DNA of 64,000 nucleotides from Opisthocomus hoazin (GCF_030867145.1 NC_134434.1:4030001-4094000); one strand, 5' to 3'; positions 14,111 to 25,758 are shown, counted from the first letter of the stretch. Numbers and translations are program-made. The notes: generated by a model not told the origin, from the letters alone.

Positions 14111-17100
14111 GTTAGCTGGCTCTGCCTTTCACGGCACGTAAAAACAAGTTAAAGGACGTGACACTTAACCCCAAAACACTTCAAAGACAGAAATCTTACA
14201 TTTGTCTCTGCAGCAGGAGTCAGCTGCAAATTAGCTTTAGGGACATAAATGCAAAGAGGGGTGATCCCTGACACCCTGCAGCCCACAGGTGTTGTATCGA
14301 GCTTGCAAAGACTCAGCGCAGAGGCTTGTCGGCGGGCTTGTCTCGTCCAAATTTCTACTGACTTCTACTTTGTTTTAACCTGGCTTAGCTGTAACACCAA
14401 TTTTCCTTCTGAGCAGGTGGTTCTGGGTAATTTGTATTGGTTTTACTTATTATTGCTTCATACAACCCCAGTTTTACACAGATTGTACTCTGTGCAGAAT
14501 AAGGTATTTGTCACTAACATACTTATGCAATACAAAGAAATACAAGCCTGGTATGACAGCAGAGACCTTACGAAGTGCAGACACAGGATACTGTGTAGAG
14601 AAGTACAGCCATAGGATGATAAGAGGTGGGGGAGAGACTTGGCCCTGGAGACTCCATAGCCATAAACAACTCATGAGTAGTCAAGTAAAGAAATAGAGAC
14701 CTGCAGGTGTTACCCATGAAAAACTGTTTTGTCAAGAGACCAAGTATCCAACATATGTAAAAATGCATGAGAGATGTAATATGGAGCCACACAATGGGAA
14801 AAAGTGAGCATCTTGGGGTATAACTGACTTCATTACAGAGAGAGTTTTTGTTGCACAGATGAGAGAGGTAAGCAGTAGGTGTTTAACGGCAACCTACTGT
14901 TATCCAGCAAACCTTCAGGAATAGGAGTCAATTTTTCACTGTCTTTCCTGCTGCCAGTAACAACTGACCAGAACCTACTGAAGATCACTGTGCCAAGCAA
15001 CCCATCTGCCTAGCCCCTCTCATGACATTTTTACACAAGCATCTCCTTAACATCGGTTAAAGCCACTCCCTTTAGATCACCTCCTGCCGCAGCGCATGCA
15101 CATGCCCCTTCTATGCTTCCACTCTACGCAACACACCACCAGCACAGTGATTTAGGGGAAAACTCAAGGAAACTGTCATGCTTTTCACACGTGCTCACCT
15201 GCGAAAACTGAAGGGGCAATAAGAGACCCCAAACACAAAGGTCTCTGTCCCAGGAGGGTGCACGTCGGCATGGCAGGGAGGAACCCTGCATGGCATGATG
15301 CGCAATGCTGGCATTTCAGTGACCGCTGCTGACAGAGATGCCCCGCTCCACCAGATGAGATGGGTCCGCAGGCCAAGCCCCGTTCCTGGCAGAGGCTACC
15401 GCATGCAACAAATTTAAACCACTCCTCTACTTAGTGGTCAGTTAAGAAAATGGGTTTCAAGTAAACACACTCTCTCTCTCCCTTAGCCCCACAAGCAATC
15501 TGCTGCATTTTTAGCTTTGAAATACTGTCTCTTTCCCATTCCTTTTGGAAGTCAGACATGGCTGAAAAACATGTATTACGAGTCTTTTTCATCCCTTAAG
15601 ATTCAAATTACAGTATGAAAACTAATCTTTTCTCCACACAGTATCTTAAGGGCTTGGGAGTAATGAAGAGGAGCACTTACAGACTTTAGAGAGGCAAATA
15701 AAGTGTTCTCCCTGATCAGCTGGTCCATTTCTTAGTCACACTTCCCAAGCCTTCTACATTAGTATTTTCAAGAAACACAGAACAGAGAGGAATGGACTCG
15801 TTAATAAAGAAGCAGCAGCAACACAGGCAAGATAATTCCCCTTTCCTTGCTGCCAAGGAAAATACTCAGATTATTTCTGACTTATTCAAAAAGGTGAAGT
15901 ATTTCACCAACACAAGTAAGGTAAATAAGAACCTGAGCATGAGAGGGCATTTGTAAAAGATGCACAGGCCTGCACTTCCAAACACTGCCTCCACTAGCAG
16001 TACTTGCTGCTAGTTTCTGTTCGTTACCAGTTAATATGCACAACTTGTCCACTACAGATTGACCCTACTGAATGGCCAGAATGTTGGGCCACTGAGACCC
16101 ATAAGGAAGTGGTATGTCAATGTCACTTTTACCACAAGAGCAGATAAATATAATTTACCACCATCTATATCCTAATACACTGCATTGCACAAGTCATCCT
16201 CAAAACAACTACATCAGAAGTTCAAAACGGAAGTGATTTTCCCTGGTAAAGGTCGCAATGAAAAAAGGAAACAGACACACGCTTATCTGGAGCAGGGAGG
16301 CTCAGAGCACTGAGTGAGTACAATCTCAACAGGACAAATTTCATAGAAACACAGAAGTGCTGGTTGGAAGGGACCTCCAGAGGTCTCCAGTCCAGCTTCC
16401 CACAGGAGTATCACCAGCAGGTCAAGCCATGGCCTGTCTTGTTTCAAAACAAACTGGTGCACAGCCACCAGGACAAATAAATTCAGAGTTAACAGGTGCC
16501 AAAAGTCAGCTCTGTAAGGAAAGCTTTGAAAATAAATTACCTTCAGGACTGTGGAGAAAAATAAAAGGTAAGGAAAGGCTCTTTAGAAACAATGCTGACA
16601 CTTGCAACCACCCCATGCAAATAAAATTGTTATTGCCAAGGTACCACTTATCACAGACACTACTATTATTGATAACACCTTGGATTTGACACACTCTCTA
16701 ACCGATAGAGGACAAAGTGTGAAATTTCCTTTGGAAGCCACTCCTATTGCCTACTGCAATCAAGCTACCCAGCACACAGAGGAAAAAACCTAACTTCCTT
16801 TTCAGCTGTTCGGTTTAATTCTACTAAGACACTTTATAGAACTCCCACTGTAAACTGATACAGCAAAATTCTTGCTGATGCTTTAAAACAGAAAAAAACC
16901 CCTTCTTTAAACTATTTAGTATTTGAGAGGAGAAAAGTAATAAAAAAAGTATCTTGGAACTTCAAGAATCTTCCTTCCTTGACAAAGCTTCATCAGAAGA
17001 GTGCAGTCTTAAACATACTGTATCGTAGTAACCTTCCCAATACCCTCAGGAGGTCATCGTAGTATAGAGTGGCTGGTGTGGACCTACACTATGTTATCGT

Positions 17101-17485
17101 GTTTTATAGCTGCTCTGGAACAGGTTAAGTTTACTGTTTTTCAAGATTTTGGAAAGATGGAAATTTACCATAGATATTGCAACTTCCCTCAGACAGGAAC
17201 ATTCTCTCACAACCCTCATGCTCAGAAGAATGCCAGTGCTACCAGTAGGAGCACTTGTGTTCAGTCTGAAACACTCCGGGACTTGCACCAAGAACTCTTC
17301 TGCTTTGTCTCCTGTGGGTCATTATCTGGGGTTCAGCTACCTTAAAAAGCACATTCAGCTTATGGTTTGCACTACTATAGATAAACACTACTTTCTAAAA
17401 AGAGATAAAACCGAGCAAGAATATGAAGCTTGACCAGTATGCAAAGTTCTAATGATACTCTAGTCCAACGTCACCAAGGAAAAAA
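14111..17485. other. Intergenic, downstream of SCO1, nothing recognised apart from one CR1 tail
   Basis: AT-rich sequence with only short frames. A tctagtccaacgtcac phrase near 17460 may be a trace of another CR1 tail, but it is too short to call. Confidence 0.55.
16342..16475 (-). mobile_element. CR1 LINE 3' tail fragment
   Basis: The plus strand shows catagaaacacagaag, then ggttggaagggacctccaga and agtccagcttcc. This is the reverse complement of a CR1 3' end, truncated at about 130 bp. Confidence 0.75.
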
Positions 17486-17507
17486 ATATTGCTTATACAA
17501 AGCAATC

Positions 17508-17513
17508 TTTATT
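17508..17513 (-). promoter_or_regulatory. SCO1: SCO1 polyadenylation signal
   Basis: Minus-strand AATAAA, the first such hexamer downstream of the SCO1 stop. It implies a 3' UTR of about 0.83 kb. No other canonical hexamer lies between the stop and this site. Confidence 0.6.
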
Positions 17514-18328
17514 TTCAAATGCTGCAATGCATAAAATCTATCCGATTGACAGCCCTATGCATGGACACAGACCCCCTTCATCCTTCCCACATCACTATTC
17601 AGCATAGCACAATCACGCTGACTAGGCATAAAATCATTTAGACTAGAAAAATCCATTTGCAACCCATTACTCATTTCCTTAGAGGTTAACAGTGTTCACC
17701 CCGAAAAAAATCACCCAGAAAAAAACATTTCATTTCTGGATTCAGATGAAGAAGTCACGCACACTACACGTCTGGTCCCAAGCGTGGAAGCTGCTAATGC
17801 TTTCAGTGCTTTTCACCTTCTCAACCTTGGATAAAGTACTCTTAAGGCTCTCCTGCTTATAATATTGTAACTGCCTCTCCCAGAAGGCAAACCAGTGCAG
17901 AAAAAAAAAGAGGGCAGGGGTCCTCTGAGAATGCCACAGCCCACATGGCTTTTCATCAAGTAATCACCCTCCTGCAGTGACCGTCCTTTGTTGATGTTCT
18001 GCCAAGAGATACCAATTAATTTTACCAGCGATACAAACGTTCTTCACAAGTGGAAAGTGTTCTCTATTTTTTTGCTCCCAATGTTTCAGAGAGGTCCCAA
18101 ATTTCATTCTGTAGCCTAGATCTTGCTGCAAATAATATCCACGGGGAAGGCTCTATAAAGACTTTTGATAATGGTGCTTTGCAGAAGTATGGTTGCCTTT
18201 CTTATTTGGAAGAAAGGAGGCATGTGGCGACAGGATGTTACACTTGTATGCTTCTGCTTTAACTCCAATGTCCAATTACAGCCAAACCTGCAGGTGATGT
18301 TCACACCAGTCTTTGAAGATCTTGTGTT

Positions 18329-18457
18329 TTAGGATCTGTATTTTCTCATGTGTGCAGCAATAGAAGCAGAAATCTCAGTGCTCTTCTTATTCTGGCCATA
18401 ATAGTCCACGAAGTCACCATCTGGCCCAATGAGGTACATTATTATTGTGTGATCCAC
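18329..18457 (-). CDS. SCO1: SCO1 coding exon 6 (metal-binding His, stop)
   Basis: 43 codons including TAA at 18331-18329. Begins [14 protein letters not shown], which supplies the copper-ligand histidine, and continues through the C-terminal helix ending RKYRS. Acceptor ctctcttgcag. The 3' UTR continues toward the AATAAA at 17513-17508. Confidence 0.95.
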   Translation of the reverse strand: MDHTIIMYLIGPDGDFVDYYGQNKKSTEISASIAAHMRKYRS

Positions 18458-21400
18458 CTGCAAGAGAGCACATCGTAGCTTGGTAAAAAGATCATAGAAT
18501 CCCAGGTTGGAAGGGATGTCTAGGATCATCTAGTCCAACCTTTTTTGGCAAAAGCATGGTCTAGACAACATAGCCCAGCAACCCATCCAGCTGAGTCTTA
18601 AAAGTGTCCAGTGCCAGCGAATCCACCACTTCTCTGGGGAGATTATTCCAATGGTTGATTATTGTGAAAAGTTTCCCTCTTGTGTCCAACTGGAATCTCC
18701 CAAGGAGTAACTTGTACCAATTATCCCTCGTGTTTTCCATGTGACTCCTTGTAAAAAGGGAGTCTCTACCTTCTTTGTAGCCACCCTTTAAATACTGGAC
18801 ATCTCTCAAAGTCAGCAGCAACAGTGTCCCGTTCAGCCTTTGTTTCAGCTCTCTGCTAAGACTTCTCAGCAAGAAGCTAAAGCAAGATAAGGAAAACCTC
18901 AGCATCACCTCGGCGACCTCTTCTTGTTTTACCCAATAACACAAATAGAGAAAACTAGCTGCATACCCAGAACGTGTGAAGGAACACTTTAAGCAGACAA
19001 GTCTTCCCTAAGCTACTAGCACCCTTCCTGCAGCACAGGGAAGGATGGGGCAAATCTGCAGGCTAATGCTCTTTCCCCCTCACTTTTCCCAGTTTCCCTC
19101 TACTTCTCATGATGCTCCACGAGGTATCCAAGCTCCTGCTGCTAATACGACGTAAATCCAGTATAAACAGTGGTACTTCACTAAACCAAGTTCGCTGTCA
19201 ATGCAAACAACGGGACCAAGAGAATCACTGGGATACAGGAGCTGCAGACAGAGGAGCTGGCACAGAGGGAAATACGTGTGCTGGGAGGGGGCTCCCTCTA
19301 CTGTCCGAATTGAAACAACCTAAAGAAAAGTTCAAAGCAACAGTTACTTGAACATTTGAGATATTCCGGTTTTATTTATATAAAAATTAACTCCACCATA
19401 AACTTCTTTAAAATGTCACTGCAAGTACTGTCTGCATCTAACTGTGGCAAGATCTTTATAAGCAAAGACACAAAATACTGAAAATGGAAGCCATGAATCT
19501 GTGATTGCTCAAGTGACTACATCATCTCACTGCCACTGGAGAAAAGGAACTGAAATGTACTTACGCACCGAGAGTACAACCGTGTGTGAAATTAAAAATC
19601 ACTTCCAGTACCACAAGCTAAAAGGATGCATTAAACTTAATGGCACTTCTGTCATTGAATGTTTCTCAAAATTTTACTGAAGCAGGTTTAACTAAAATAT
19701 TTTAGTCTAGTTTCCAAAATTTTTTCAAATTTTCAAGATAACGACACAAAATCAAGTCATAGGAGACAATTTTTTTTTTTTAAGGAATCTGAACCACAAC
19801 TTAGATCCTTCAACTGGAAACTAGGGAAGAAAAAAAAAAAAAAACAATCAGGTAGCCTGCTCAGAACACCTTAACTCCCCGGTCTATACAGTCAGGGTGG
19901 AGTGCAGTTTGTGTGCAAAAGACCACTGTTTTTCAAGCTGTGCCTGAAGCCTGCACTGTTCCCACTGAATGCACATAAGATCATCATTTGAGTTTCAATG
20001 CAACCTTGTAAGTCACAGAATAAAAGAAGTAAAGTGGATATTCTGCTATTGAGGATTATAAAATTGAGATGATTTAATACAAACTAGTAATATTCAAGTA
20101 ATACTTAAAAAATTCAAACAGATGTTTAGCAACTATAATCTCTACAGGCTCATCTCAATGCTCTTTTCAAGTCAAAACAAGCAGCAACGTTTAACTGGCT
20201 GCAGTGGACCTCTTCCCCACTTTCCAGCAGCCTGCAGAGGAAACAGAACCAGCTCCTGCACAAACGCCAGTCCTAACCACCAAATGGCACAACAGGTCCA
20301 TGCAAGACATATTAAGTTTAAAAAAAAAAAAAAAAAAAACAAAAACACACCCTTACTGGAAGAAATGACAGCATGGTAATGACCTGGGTAAGTCTCAGGC
20401 AAGCACAAAACCAGCCTCCAGCTCTCCCTCCCAGGTCTGGTGTTCCTGCTATCCTCTTTCCATTTTGTTTCAGAGACCTGTGTCCTCTGGCCTCTCTGCC
20501 CTGAACACAGAGAACTCACTGCCTCCCAAGAGCCTATGACAAATCCTGAAGAGATGCAGCTATACTCCTCCTTAGCACCACATCCGGGGCTCCCAGGCTG
20601 CTCTCCTGGACTTTCTTCTTTGCTGTCCTTCCCTTCTTTCAGACTCACAACCCTTCCACAGACCAGCGGTATTCTCCCTGGATCCTGAATCCCTTCTCCT
20701 ACTTCATTACATCTGTAGTCACATTCTCCAGTTTGGTTTCACCCTCCAGCCTCCCTTGAAGCTGCTGACATCCACAGAGTTACTTTCCTTGGCCAAACCC
20801 CTGTACTTTCCCTTCAGGGCCATGCCAGAATCCATGTGTGGTTTGCTAGAGTCCGTGTGTGGTTTACTTCATAAGGACCAACACTCCTTCACCTTTTCTG
20901 GCCTCTTTCCATCATCTCTCCTCAACTTCAGTTTACTCATTTAGTGTCAGATTCTACTGACTTTTTCCCTCTTCTGAGCAGGCATCCTTTGCCAATCCTG
21001 TTCCTATAACCTATTCTTTCACCAGCCCCCTTTCATAAATCTCACTTTAAGCAGTATCTTTAGATTGGTTTCAGATTGATGCTAGACTGATTTAAATTGG
21101 TGTTGAATTTCTCCAGCAAGCTTCTCTCCCTCATTCAAATATAGTATCTTAGACACAGACTTCTGTAGCTATTGAGTTGCCACTTTAAGCAAAAAAAAGT
21201 TCTTGATCTCCCACTTCACACTCCTTTTAGTAGAGCAGTGCACATCACCAGTGTGATTCCACCTTCTCTTTACTGAGATCACACGCTGCTCTCGTTTCTT
21301 TCTATGCACCACTTTTTTGTTCCACCAATCCTTCTGTCCACATGGGTAATTTATTTGCTGCAGTCAGGTGGTTTCAAAAAACAGGTTAAGAATAGACAAT

Positions 21401-24400
21401 ACCGGATTAGTCCGGAAACAATCTGCCTGAGCATCCTACCTCAAACAGTGGCCAACAATGGCTCCTTTAAATAAGAGTATAAAACCAGCACCAAAAATGT
21501 GTTATCTTCGTCTATTACCTCCTAGTTTCCAAACATTTTTAGCTCACAGGCTTCCTGAAGTAGGCTAGATTTCTGTGCATTTCATAATTCTCAACAATTT
21601 TTTTCTTCCAAAGACCAGCAACAAGTCTCCCTGCAGACTCCCATAAACTTCTACCATTTGCACCTGTAGCAAGGGATTCCGCTTTTCACATGCCCACTGC
21701 AGCAAGAACCATGACCCTTCCTTTTGAATCTGTTTTTAGTTTTCTCTGATGCTCTTAGTTCTTGTAATAAAGAAAAAAAATGAAGATCATATAACGTGCA
21801 TCCTCACTTGTCATCTCACTTGTACCCTTGTCATCTCACTTGTACCAACTTTGCTTTTCCAGTCTGCTCAGGATGTGGCAAGTCGGGAAGGCCTTGGCAG
21901 CAGCTCCGAGCCCTATAACCAGTCCTATTCACTTCCAGAGAGTAAGATATTGACTACCCAGTTTAGCCCCACTTAAACCTCAGTTTTTCCCTTCACACTA
22001 TTACTCTACCTACTTTGTTCCCACATCATTCAGCATTAACATGCTCTCTCTTCCAGATCATTTGACACAAGATGCCCACAGTATCTGCAGGCAGTCTTTG
22101 CATCGTCCAAGTCCCCTGCCAGGAAGATCCTGCTCCTTGGTGTCAGTTGGGCAGGGAATGAGTTGTTGCTAACTTTAACCTCTCTTCCTATTGCCTTAAT
22201 TTCCCAGTTCCATTTTCATTTTGGAGCACACAGGAAAACAGCCAGACAAAAACATTACACAACAGAAAAAAAGTTCAAATTACTGCCAGGTCATATGCTA
22301 TTCTATACACAGGCCTGGGACTACATTTTTAGAACACTTATCAGCAAGGTTCTGAGCTTGTAAGAACACACCTTGATTCTGACTGAGACCTCCAAAGCAC
22401 AGTTTAACACATCAGTGCAACAGGGCTCTGTCATGTAGGACTTCAACACAGATTGCAACAGCTGCCTTCTGATTTTAAAATCTATATGCTGCTCTTATCC
22501 AAAGACTTTCATTAGAAAAAGGCCATACAATTACTTACAATGTAATCACTGTCTTCATCTTTGGGACCTTCACTGTAATACACGCGGTAAGCTTTGGCCA
22601 CTTGGTCAATCTGTGCCTTGGTACCAGTCAATCCAACCAGCTTTGGAGAAAATTCTAGACAGAAGTAAGATATTTAAACATTTTAGTGAAAAGAAACCCA
22701 CCAAGAGCCTCCTTTTCAGGGCTCTACATTATATGCTATAAGACATCGAGGAAGAGAACAGTAATACCTTTAACATATCTGGCAACGGCTTCTTCGTTGT
22801 CCCTCTCGGGATCAATGGTGATGAAGAGTGGGGTCAGATTAGGCAAAGACGGAATTCTATCTGTGACAATAACAATTATTTTTCTTCAAAAACTAAAAAT
22901 CATTTCTCACCTCCCTTCAAACAAGCTCACAGCCAAGCTACCATAACATCAATCCAAGCCCATCCTAAGTGACAAAAAAAGCCATTTTGTGCAGCTTAAT
23001 TTATGTGATTTGTGAATGAAGCAAATGCCATGAAATCCAGCACTCTGTGCTTATGCTGGGTGCAGCTACACTTCCAGCCTCTCAGCTGGAGACCTTGTCC
23101 TGCTTAGGAGAGATGACAAATTGACTCTGATGCAGAAAACGCCACAGCGTGATGCACGTATCAAAGCACAATGGTTGATACAATGAAAGCACTCCTGTGA
23201 TGGTGGAGCAGGAGGACAGGTGAAGACACAATTCAGGCTCTTTCCCTCAATTCCAGCCATAGCCTTCACTATGTTTTCTTCACTTGAGTCCCTACTCCCA
23301 CCTGCTTCGTTACTATTATCCCTGTTCCACAACCCTTCAGGGCCTGCAGGCTGAGAAAACAACCTCTGCCACACATCCTTCCCCCAGCCTCCATTCCACA
23401 GCACAGTCACTCTCAGAAGAGACTCTCACACGGATTTTTTCTCAGAACGAATAAAATAGAGGGGAAAAAACCCTAATAAACCCCACAACCTCTGCTTGGC
23501 AAAAATACAATGCAATGGCACCATTCCCTGTAACCTGCCACCACCACATTTTATTACCATGAAGTCCCCTGCTGCAGAAAGACCAGTGCTGTTATGCTCT
23601 AAATATCCGATCCTAGTGATAGGCAGATTGATGTATGTAACACTGATGTATTTATCATTAACTCCTGAATAGTAGTCAACAGCATTTTTTAAAAACAATC
23701 ATCACTCACTACCATTTGCAACATTTTACCACAATAAACCTGGACCTCCCATAAAAAGGACCACTACGTCAATTGAATTCCCATACCAATTTCATCCACC
23801 ACTTCGATCATTTTCTCCAGTTCATCAGGACAGATGTCAGGGCAGTGTGTGAAGCCAAAGTAGATCAGCACCCACTGGCCGATGTAGTCCTTGCTGGTCT
23901 TGGGCTGTCCCTCATGGCTGAGGAGTGAGAAGGGCCCTCCTAGCAGCGGTTTCCCAATGCCCCGGTTTCGCTCCTTCTCCAGCTCTACAAAGAACAAGAG
24001 CAGATCAAAAACATCCATGCCCCAGTCCACGCTGCTTCCCAGGCGAGAGTCAGGCAACCTCGCAGAGTCACGGCGCAGATTTCCAACAAGCATTCCATTT
24101 TTGTCAAAAATACATCGCTAAACTCCTCTGAAATATCATGATGTCTTTCATTGTCATCTAACTGTACTTTAGAAAAAAAAAAGGAAAAGAGGAAGACAGG
24201 AAAGACAGGTACTTGGCTCAGTGTGAAACAGAAAAATTAGCATCCTTTGCAAACCGAACGTATCCTAAAAGCAGCAATACCTCTGATTTTCAACATTAAA
24301 ACCAGGAAAATGAAGCCAGTGAGCAGTTCCTGCAGGACAGGGAAACGCACGCGTGCGCTACACAGAGGGAAACCAACGCGCACAGAAAACCTCACCGACT

Positions 24401-25139
24401 GCCAGCAGCGAGAATAATCAAACGCAACTCTTGAGACAGCAAAAGCATATTTAAGAATTTTAAAACGCTTAACCTCGAAGTTGTTTTTTTTTTTTAAACT
24501 AGTGAAAATTGTCTGTGACATTCACACTCAGGCAGGCGCGAAGCGGCACTGCGCGAAGCGTGACATGATTCAGCCGGATGCCGAAGAAGATAAAATACAT
24601 CTGACGGCAAAAAATACCTCATCTAAACACAAAACACGAGGCTGCTGCCCCTTCTCCCGCCCGGCCACACGCTGGCAGCCCGGGCCGGCTCCCTCCCAGG
24701 CGGCGCGGCCTCCGCTGAGGCGGGAAGGATCCGCTCTCCCCGGCACTCACCCTCCTCCTTCAGCCGCTTCATCTTCTTCATGGCGGCCAGCAGCCCCCCG
24801 CACAGCACGAAGGTGGCCGCCAGCGACCGCCACGACACCAGCTGCTGGGAAGAAGCCGGTTAGTGACTGAAAAGGCGGGAACGGCGCGGCCCTCGCCGTC
24901 CCGGGCTCCCCCGCTGAGGAGGGACGCGGCTCCCTCACGCCCTCACTCACCCTCCTCTGCTGGCCCGTCCGCTGGTCGCTGCCCGGCGGCAGGCGGGACA
25001 GCGGGCGGCTGCCGGGCGCGGGCAGCGCCGCTCGGCCCCTCACCGGCCGCGGGCGGCCGGTGAGGGGCCGAGAGGCGCTGCCCGCGCCCGGCAGCCGCCA
25101 ATACAGCACGGCCCGCCAGCAGCGTAACGCCGCCGCCAT
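18329..25139 (-). CDS. SCO1: SCO1, mitochondrial copper chaperone for cytochrome c oxidase (complete, 6 coding exons)
   Basis: Inner-membrane protein that delivers copper to the CuA site of COX2 during complex IV assembly. Coding exons on the minus strand are 25139-24951, 24844-24751, 23984-23787, 22860-22768, 22654-22539 and 18457-18329. All junctions have GT/AG ends and keep frame, giving 272 aa; human SCO1 is about 301. Residues 1-63 are an Arg-rich mitochondrial presequence, and about 68-85 a single membrane segment. The thioredoxin-like SCO domain runs from about 105 (GKPLLGGPF) to the end. Metal ligands are visible: Cys142 and Cys146 in CPDIC, and His233 in [17 protein letters not shown]2 is the paralogue, but the exon structure and the neighbours ADPRM and TMEM220 point to SCO1. 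The 4.1-kb intron 5 carries a CR1. Odd: coding exon 1 contains a large inverted repeat. Confidence 0.95.
18492..18945 (-). mobile_element. CR1 LINE 3' fragment in SCO1 intron 5
   Basis: Starts 35 bp upstream of the SCO1 exon 6 acceptor. The minus-strand frame encodes [20 protein letters not shown], typical of CR1 ORF2. It carries catagaatcccaggttgg near its 3' end. Same strand as SCO1. Confidence 0.85.
20320..20339. repeat. A20 homopolymer in SCO1 intron 5
   Basis: Twenty consecutive A on the plus strand, hence T on the SCO1 sense strand. No transposon body was recognised next to it. Confidence 0.9.
21807..21846. repeat. 20-bp direct tandem duplication in SCO1 intron 5
   Basis: Two identical adjacent copies of cttgtcatctcacttgtacc. 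A simple short duplication. Confidence 0.9.
22539..22654 (-). CDS. SCO1: SCO1 coding exon 5
   Basis: 116 nt, phase 1 to phase 0. Encodes [12 protein letters not shown], then [20 protein letters not shown] and SDYI. This is the conserved segment before the metal-binding histidine. Acceptor cttctgtctag, donor ATT|gtaagt. The following intron of about 4.1 kb is the longest in the gene. Confidence 0.93.
22768..22860 (-). CDS. SCO1: SCO1 coding exon 4
   Basis: 93 nt, phase 1 to phase 1. Encodes [16 protein letters not shown] and then [10 protein letters not shown], the conserved SCO strand with the IDPERD motif. Acceptor ctgtcacag, donor AAAG|gtatta. It is too short to stand out as an open frame and was found by splicing and family similarity. 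Confidence 0.93.
23787..23984 (-). CDS. SCO1: SCO1 coding exon 3 (copper CxxxC exon)
   Basis: Residues 95-160, phase 1 to phase 1. Contains GKPLLGGPF, the hydrophobic strand IYFGFTH and the copper-binding CPDIC motif followed by [14 protein letters not shown]. Acceptor ttctttgtag, donor G|gtatgg. This is the most conserved SCO exon and fixes the identification. Confidence 0.95.
24751..24844 (-). CDS. SCO1: SCO1 coding exon 2 (membrane segment)
   Basis: Encodes residues 64-94: VSWRSL followed by a hydrophobic stretch [15 protein letters not shown] and a basic, then acidic segment. This matches the transmembrane exon of vertebrate SCO1. The acceptor is a tandem CAGCAG (NAGNAG), so one Gln may be included or skipped. 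The donor is phase 1 (G|gtgagt). Confidence 0.9.
24951..25139 (-). CDS. SCO1: SCO1 coding exon 1 (presequence)
   Basis: 63 codons from ATG 25139 to a phase-0 donor (AGGAGG|gtgagt). The peptide starts [10 protein letters not shown] and is rich in Arg, Ala and Pro with almost no acidic residues, as expected of a matrix-targeting presequence. The start is supported by the perfect TISU context and by similarity of the downstream frame to SCO1. Codons 14-46 lie within the inverted repeat 25004-25099, so this part of the sequence deserves verification. Confidence 0.85.
25004..25099. repeat. 96-bp near-perfect inverted repeat in SCO1 exon 1
   Basis: Arms 25004-25050 and 25053-25099 are 47 bp each with a 2-bp loop. 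I counted one mismatch (25030 G against 25073 A). The sequence is almost pure G+C. It lies in SCO1 codons 14-46 and stays open in the SCO1 frame. It could form a very stable cruciform or mRNA hairpin. A fold-back sequencing or assembly artefact is a real alternative. Confidence 0.9.
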
Positions 25140-25143
25140 CTTG
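25132..25143 (-). promoter_or_regulatory. SCO1: TISU / YY1 element over the SCO1 start codon
   Basis: The minus strand reads CAAGATGGCGGC, a perfect match to the TISU consensus SAASATGGCGGC with the ATG being the SCO1 start. The same 12 bases contain the YY1 core AAnATGGCGGC. TISU elements mark genes with very short 5' UTRs, many of them mitochondrial. With ADPRM starting 63 bp away, a short leader for SCO1 is likely. Confidence 0.75.
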
Positions 25144-25202
25144 TCCTTCCCCCCCTTTTCCGTTCCCGCCTCTTCCGCCTCCCTCACCCGGCAGCGGCCG
25201 CC

Positions 25203-25758
25203 ATGGAGGCGGCGCCGCCGCTCTTCTCTTTCGGTGTCATCGCGGACATCCAGTACGCGGATGCGGAGGACGGCTACGACTTCGGCGGGTGCCGGCGGCG
25301 GTATTACCGGCAGAGCCTTCAACTCCTGAGGGACGCTGTAGAAGCGTGGGTTGCGGAGAGGCCGCCGCTCGCCTTCGTGCTGCAGCTGGGGGACAGCATC
25401 GATGGGCTCAACTCCCGCAGCGGCGAGGCCGAAGGTGCCTTGGAGCGGGTGCTGGCAGCGCTGAGGCAGCTGCCGGTACCGGTTCATCACGCATGGGGCA
25501 ACCACGAGTTCTATAACTTCAGCCGGGCCCGCCTGGTGCACACTGGCCTCAACAGCCGTCCCGCCACGGCCATGGCCGTCCCGCCAGCTGGGGATTGCCA
25601 GGCCTATCACTTCAGCCCAGCCGTGCGGTTCCGCTTCGTCGTGCTCGACGCCTATGACCTGAGCATCCTGGGCAGGGAGCCGGACAGCCCCCGTTACCGG
25701 GAGTCCCTGCGGCTGCTGCAGGAGAAGAACCCCAATGACAACCTCAACAGCCCCGCAG
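25203..25758 (+). CDS. ADPRM: ADPRM coding exon 1
   Basis: 185 codons plus one base. Carries the first three metal-binding blocks and the segment [12 protein letters not shown]. The donor is GCAG|gtacct after LNSPA. If the intron were read through, the frame would stop soon after at 25802, which supports the splice. Confidence 0.95.

Larger units (their letters stand above)
24640..25560. promoter_or_regulatory. CpG island with SCO1/ADPRM bidirectional promoter
   Basis: Dense CpG, GC-rich block spanning SCO1 coding exons 1-2 and most of ADPRM exon 1. The two start codons (25139 minus, 25203 plus) are separated by 63 bp (25140-25202) containing a pyrimidine-rich tract and no TATA box. Both transcription starts must lie in or overlap this interval. 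Divergent housekeeping pairs of this kind usually share a promoter; that is inference here. Confidence 0.75.

Noticed and set aside
1-17485. Search for myosin heavy chain exons expected next to SCO1 by human synteny
   Set aside because: No frame on either strand resembles a myosin motor or rod exon, so the neighbour gene is outside the window.
24747-25610. 287-codon minus-strand frame spanning the SCO1/ADPRM promoter
   Set aside because: Only the part from 25139 to 24951 is SCO1 exon 1; the rest is antisense of ADPRM exon 1 upstream and read-through of SCO1 intron 1 downstream.
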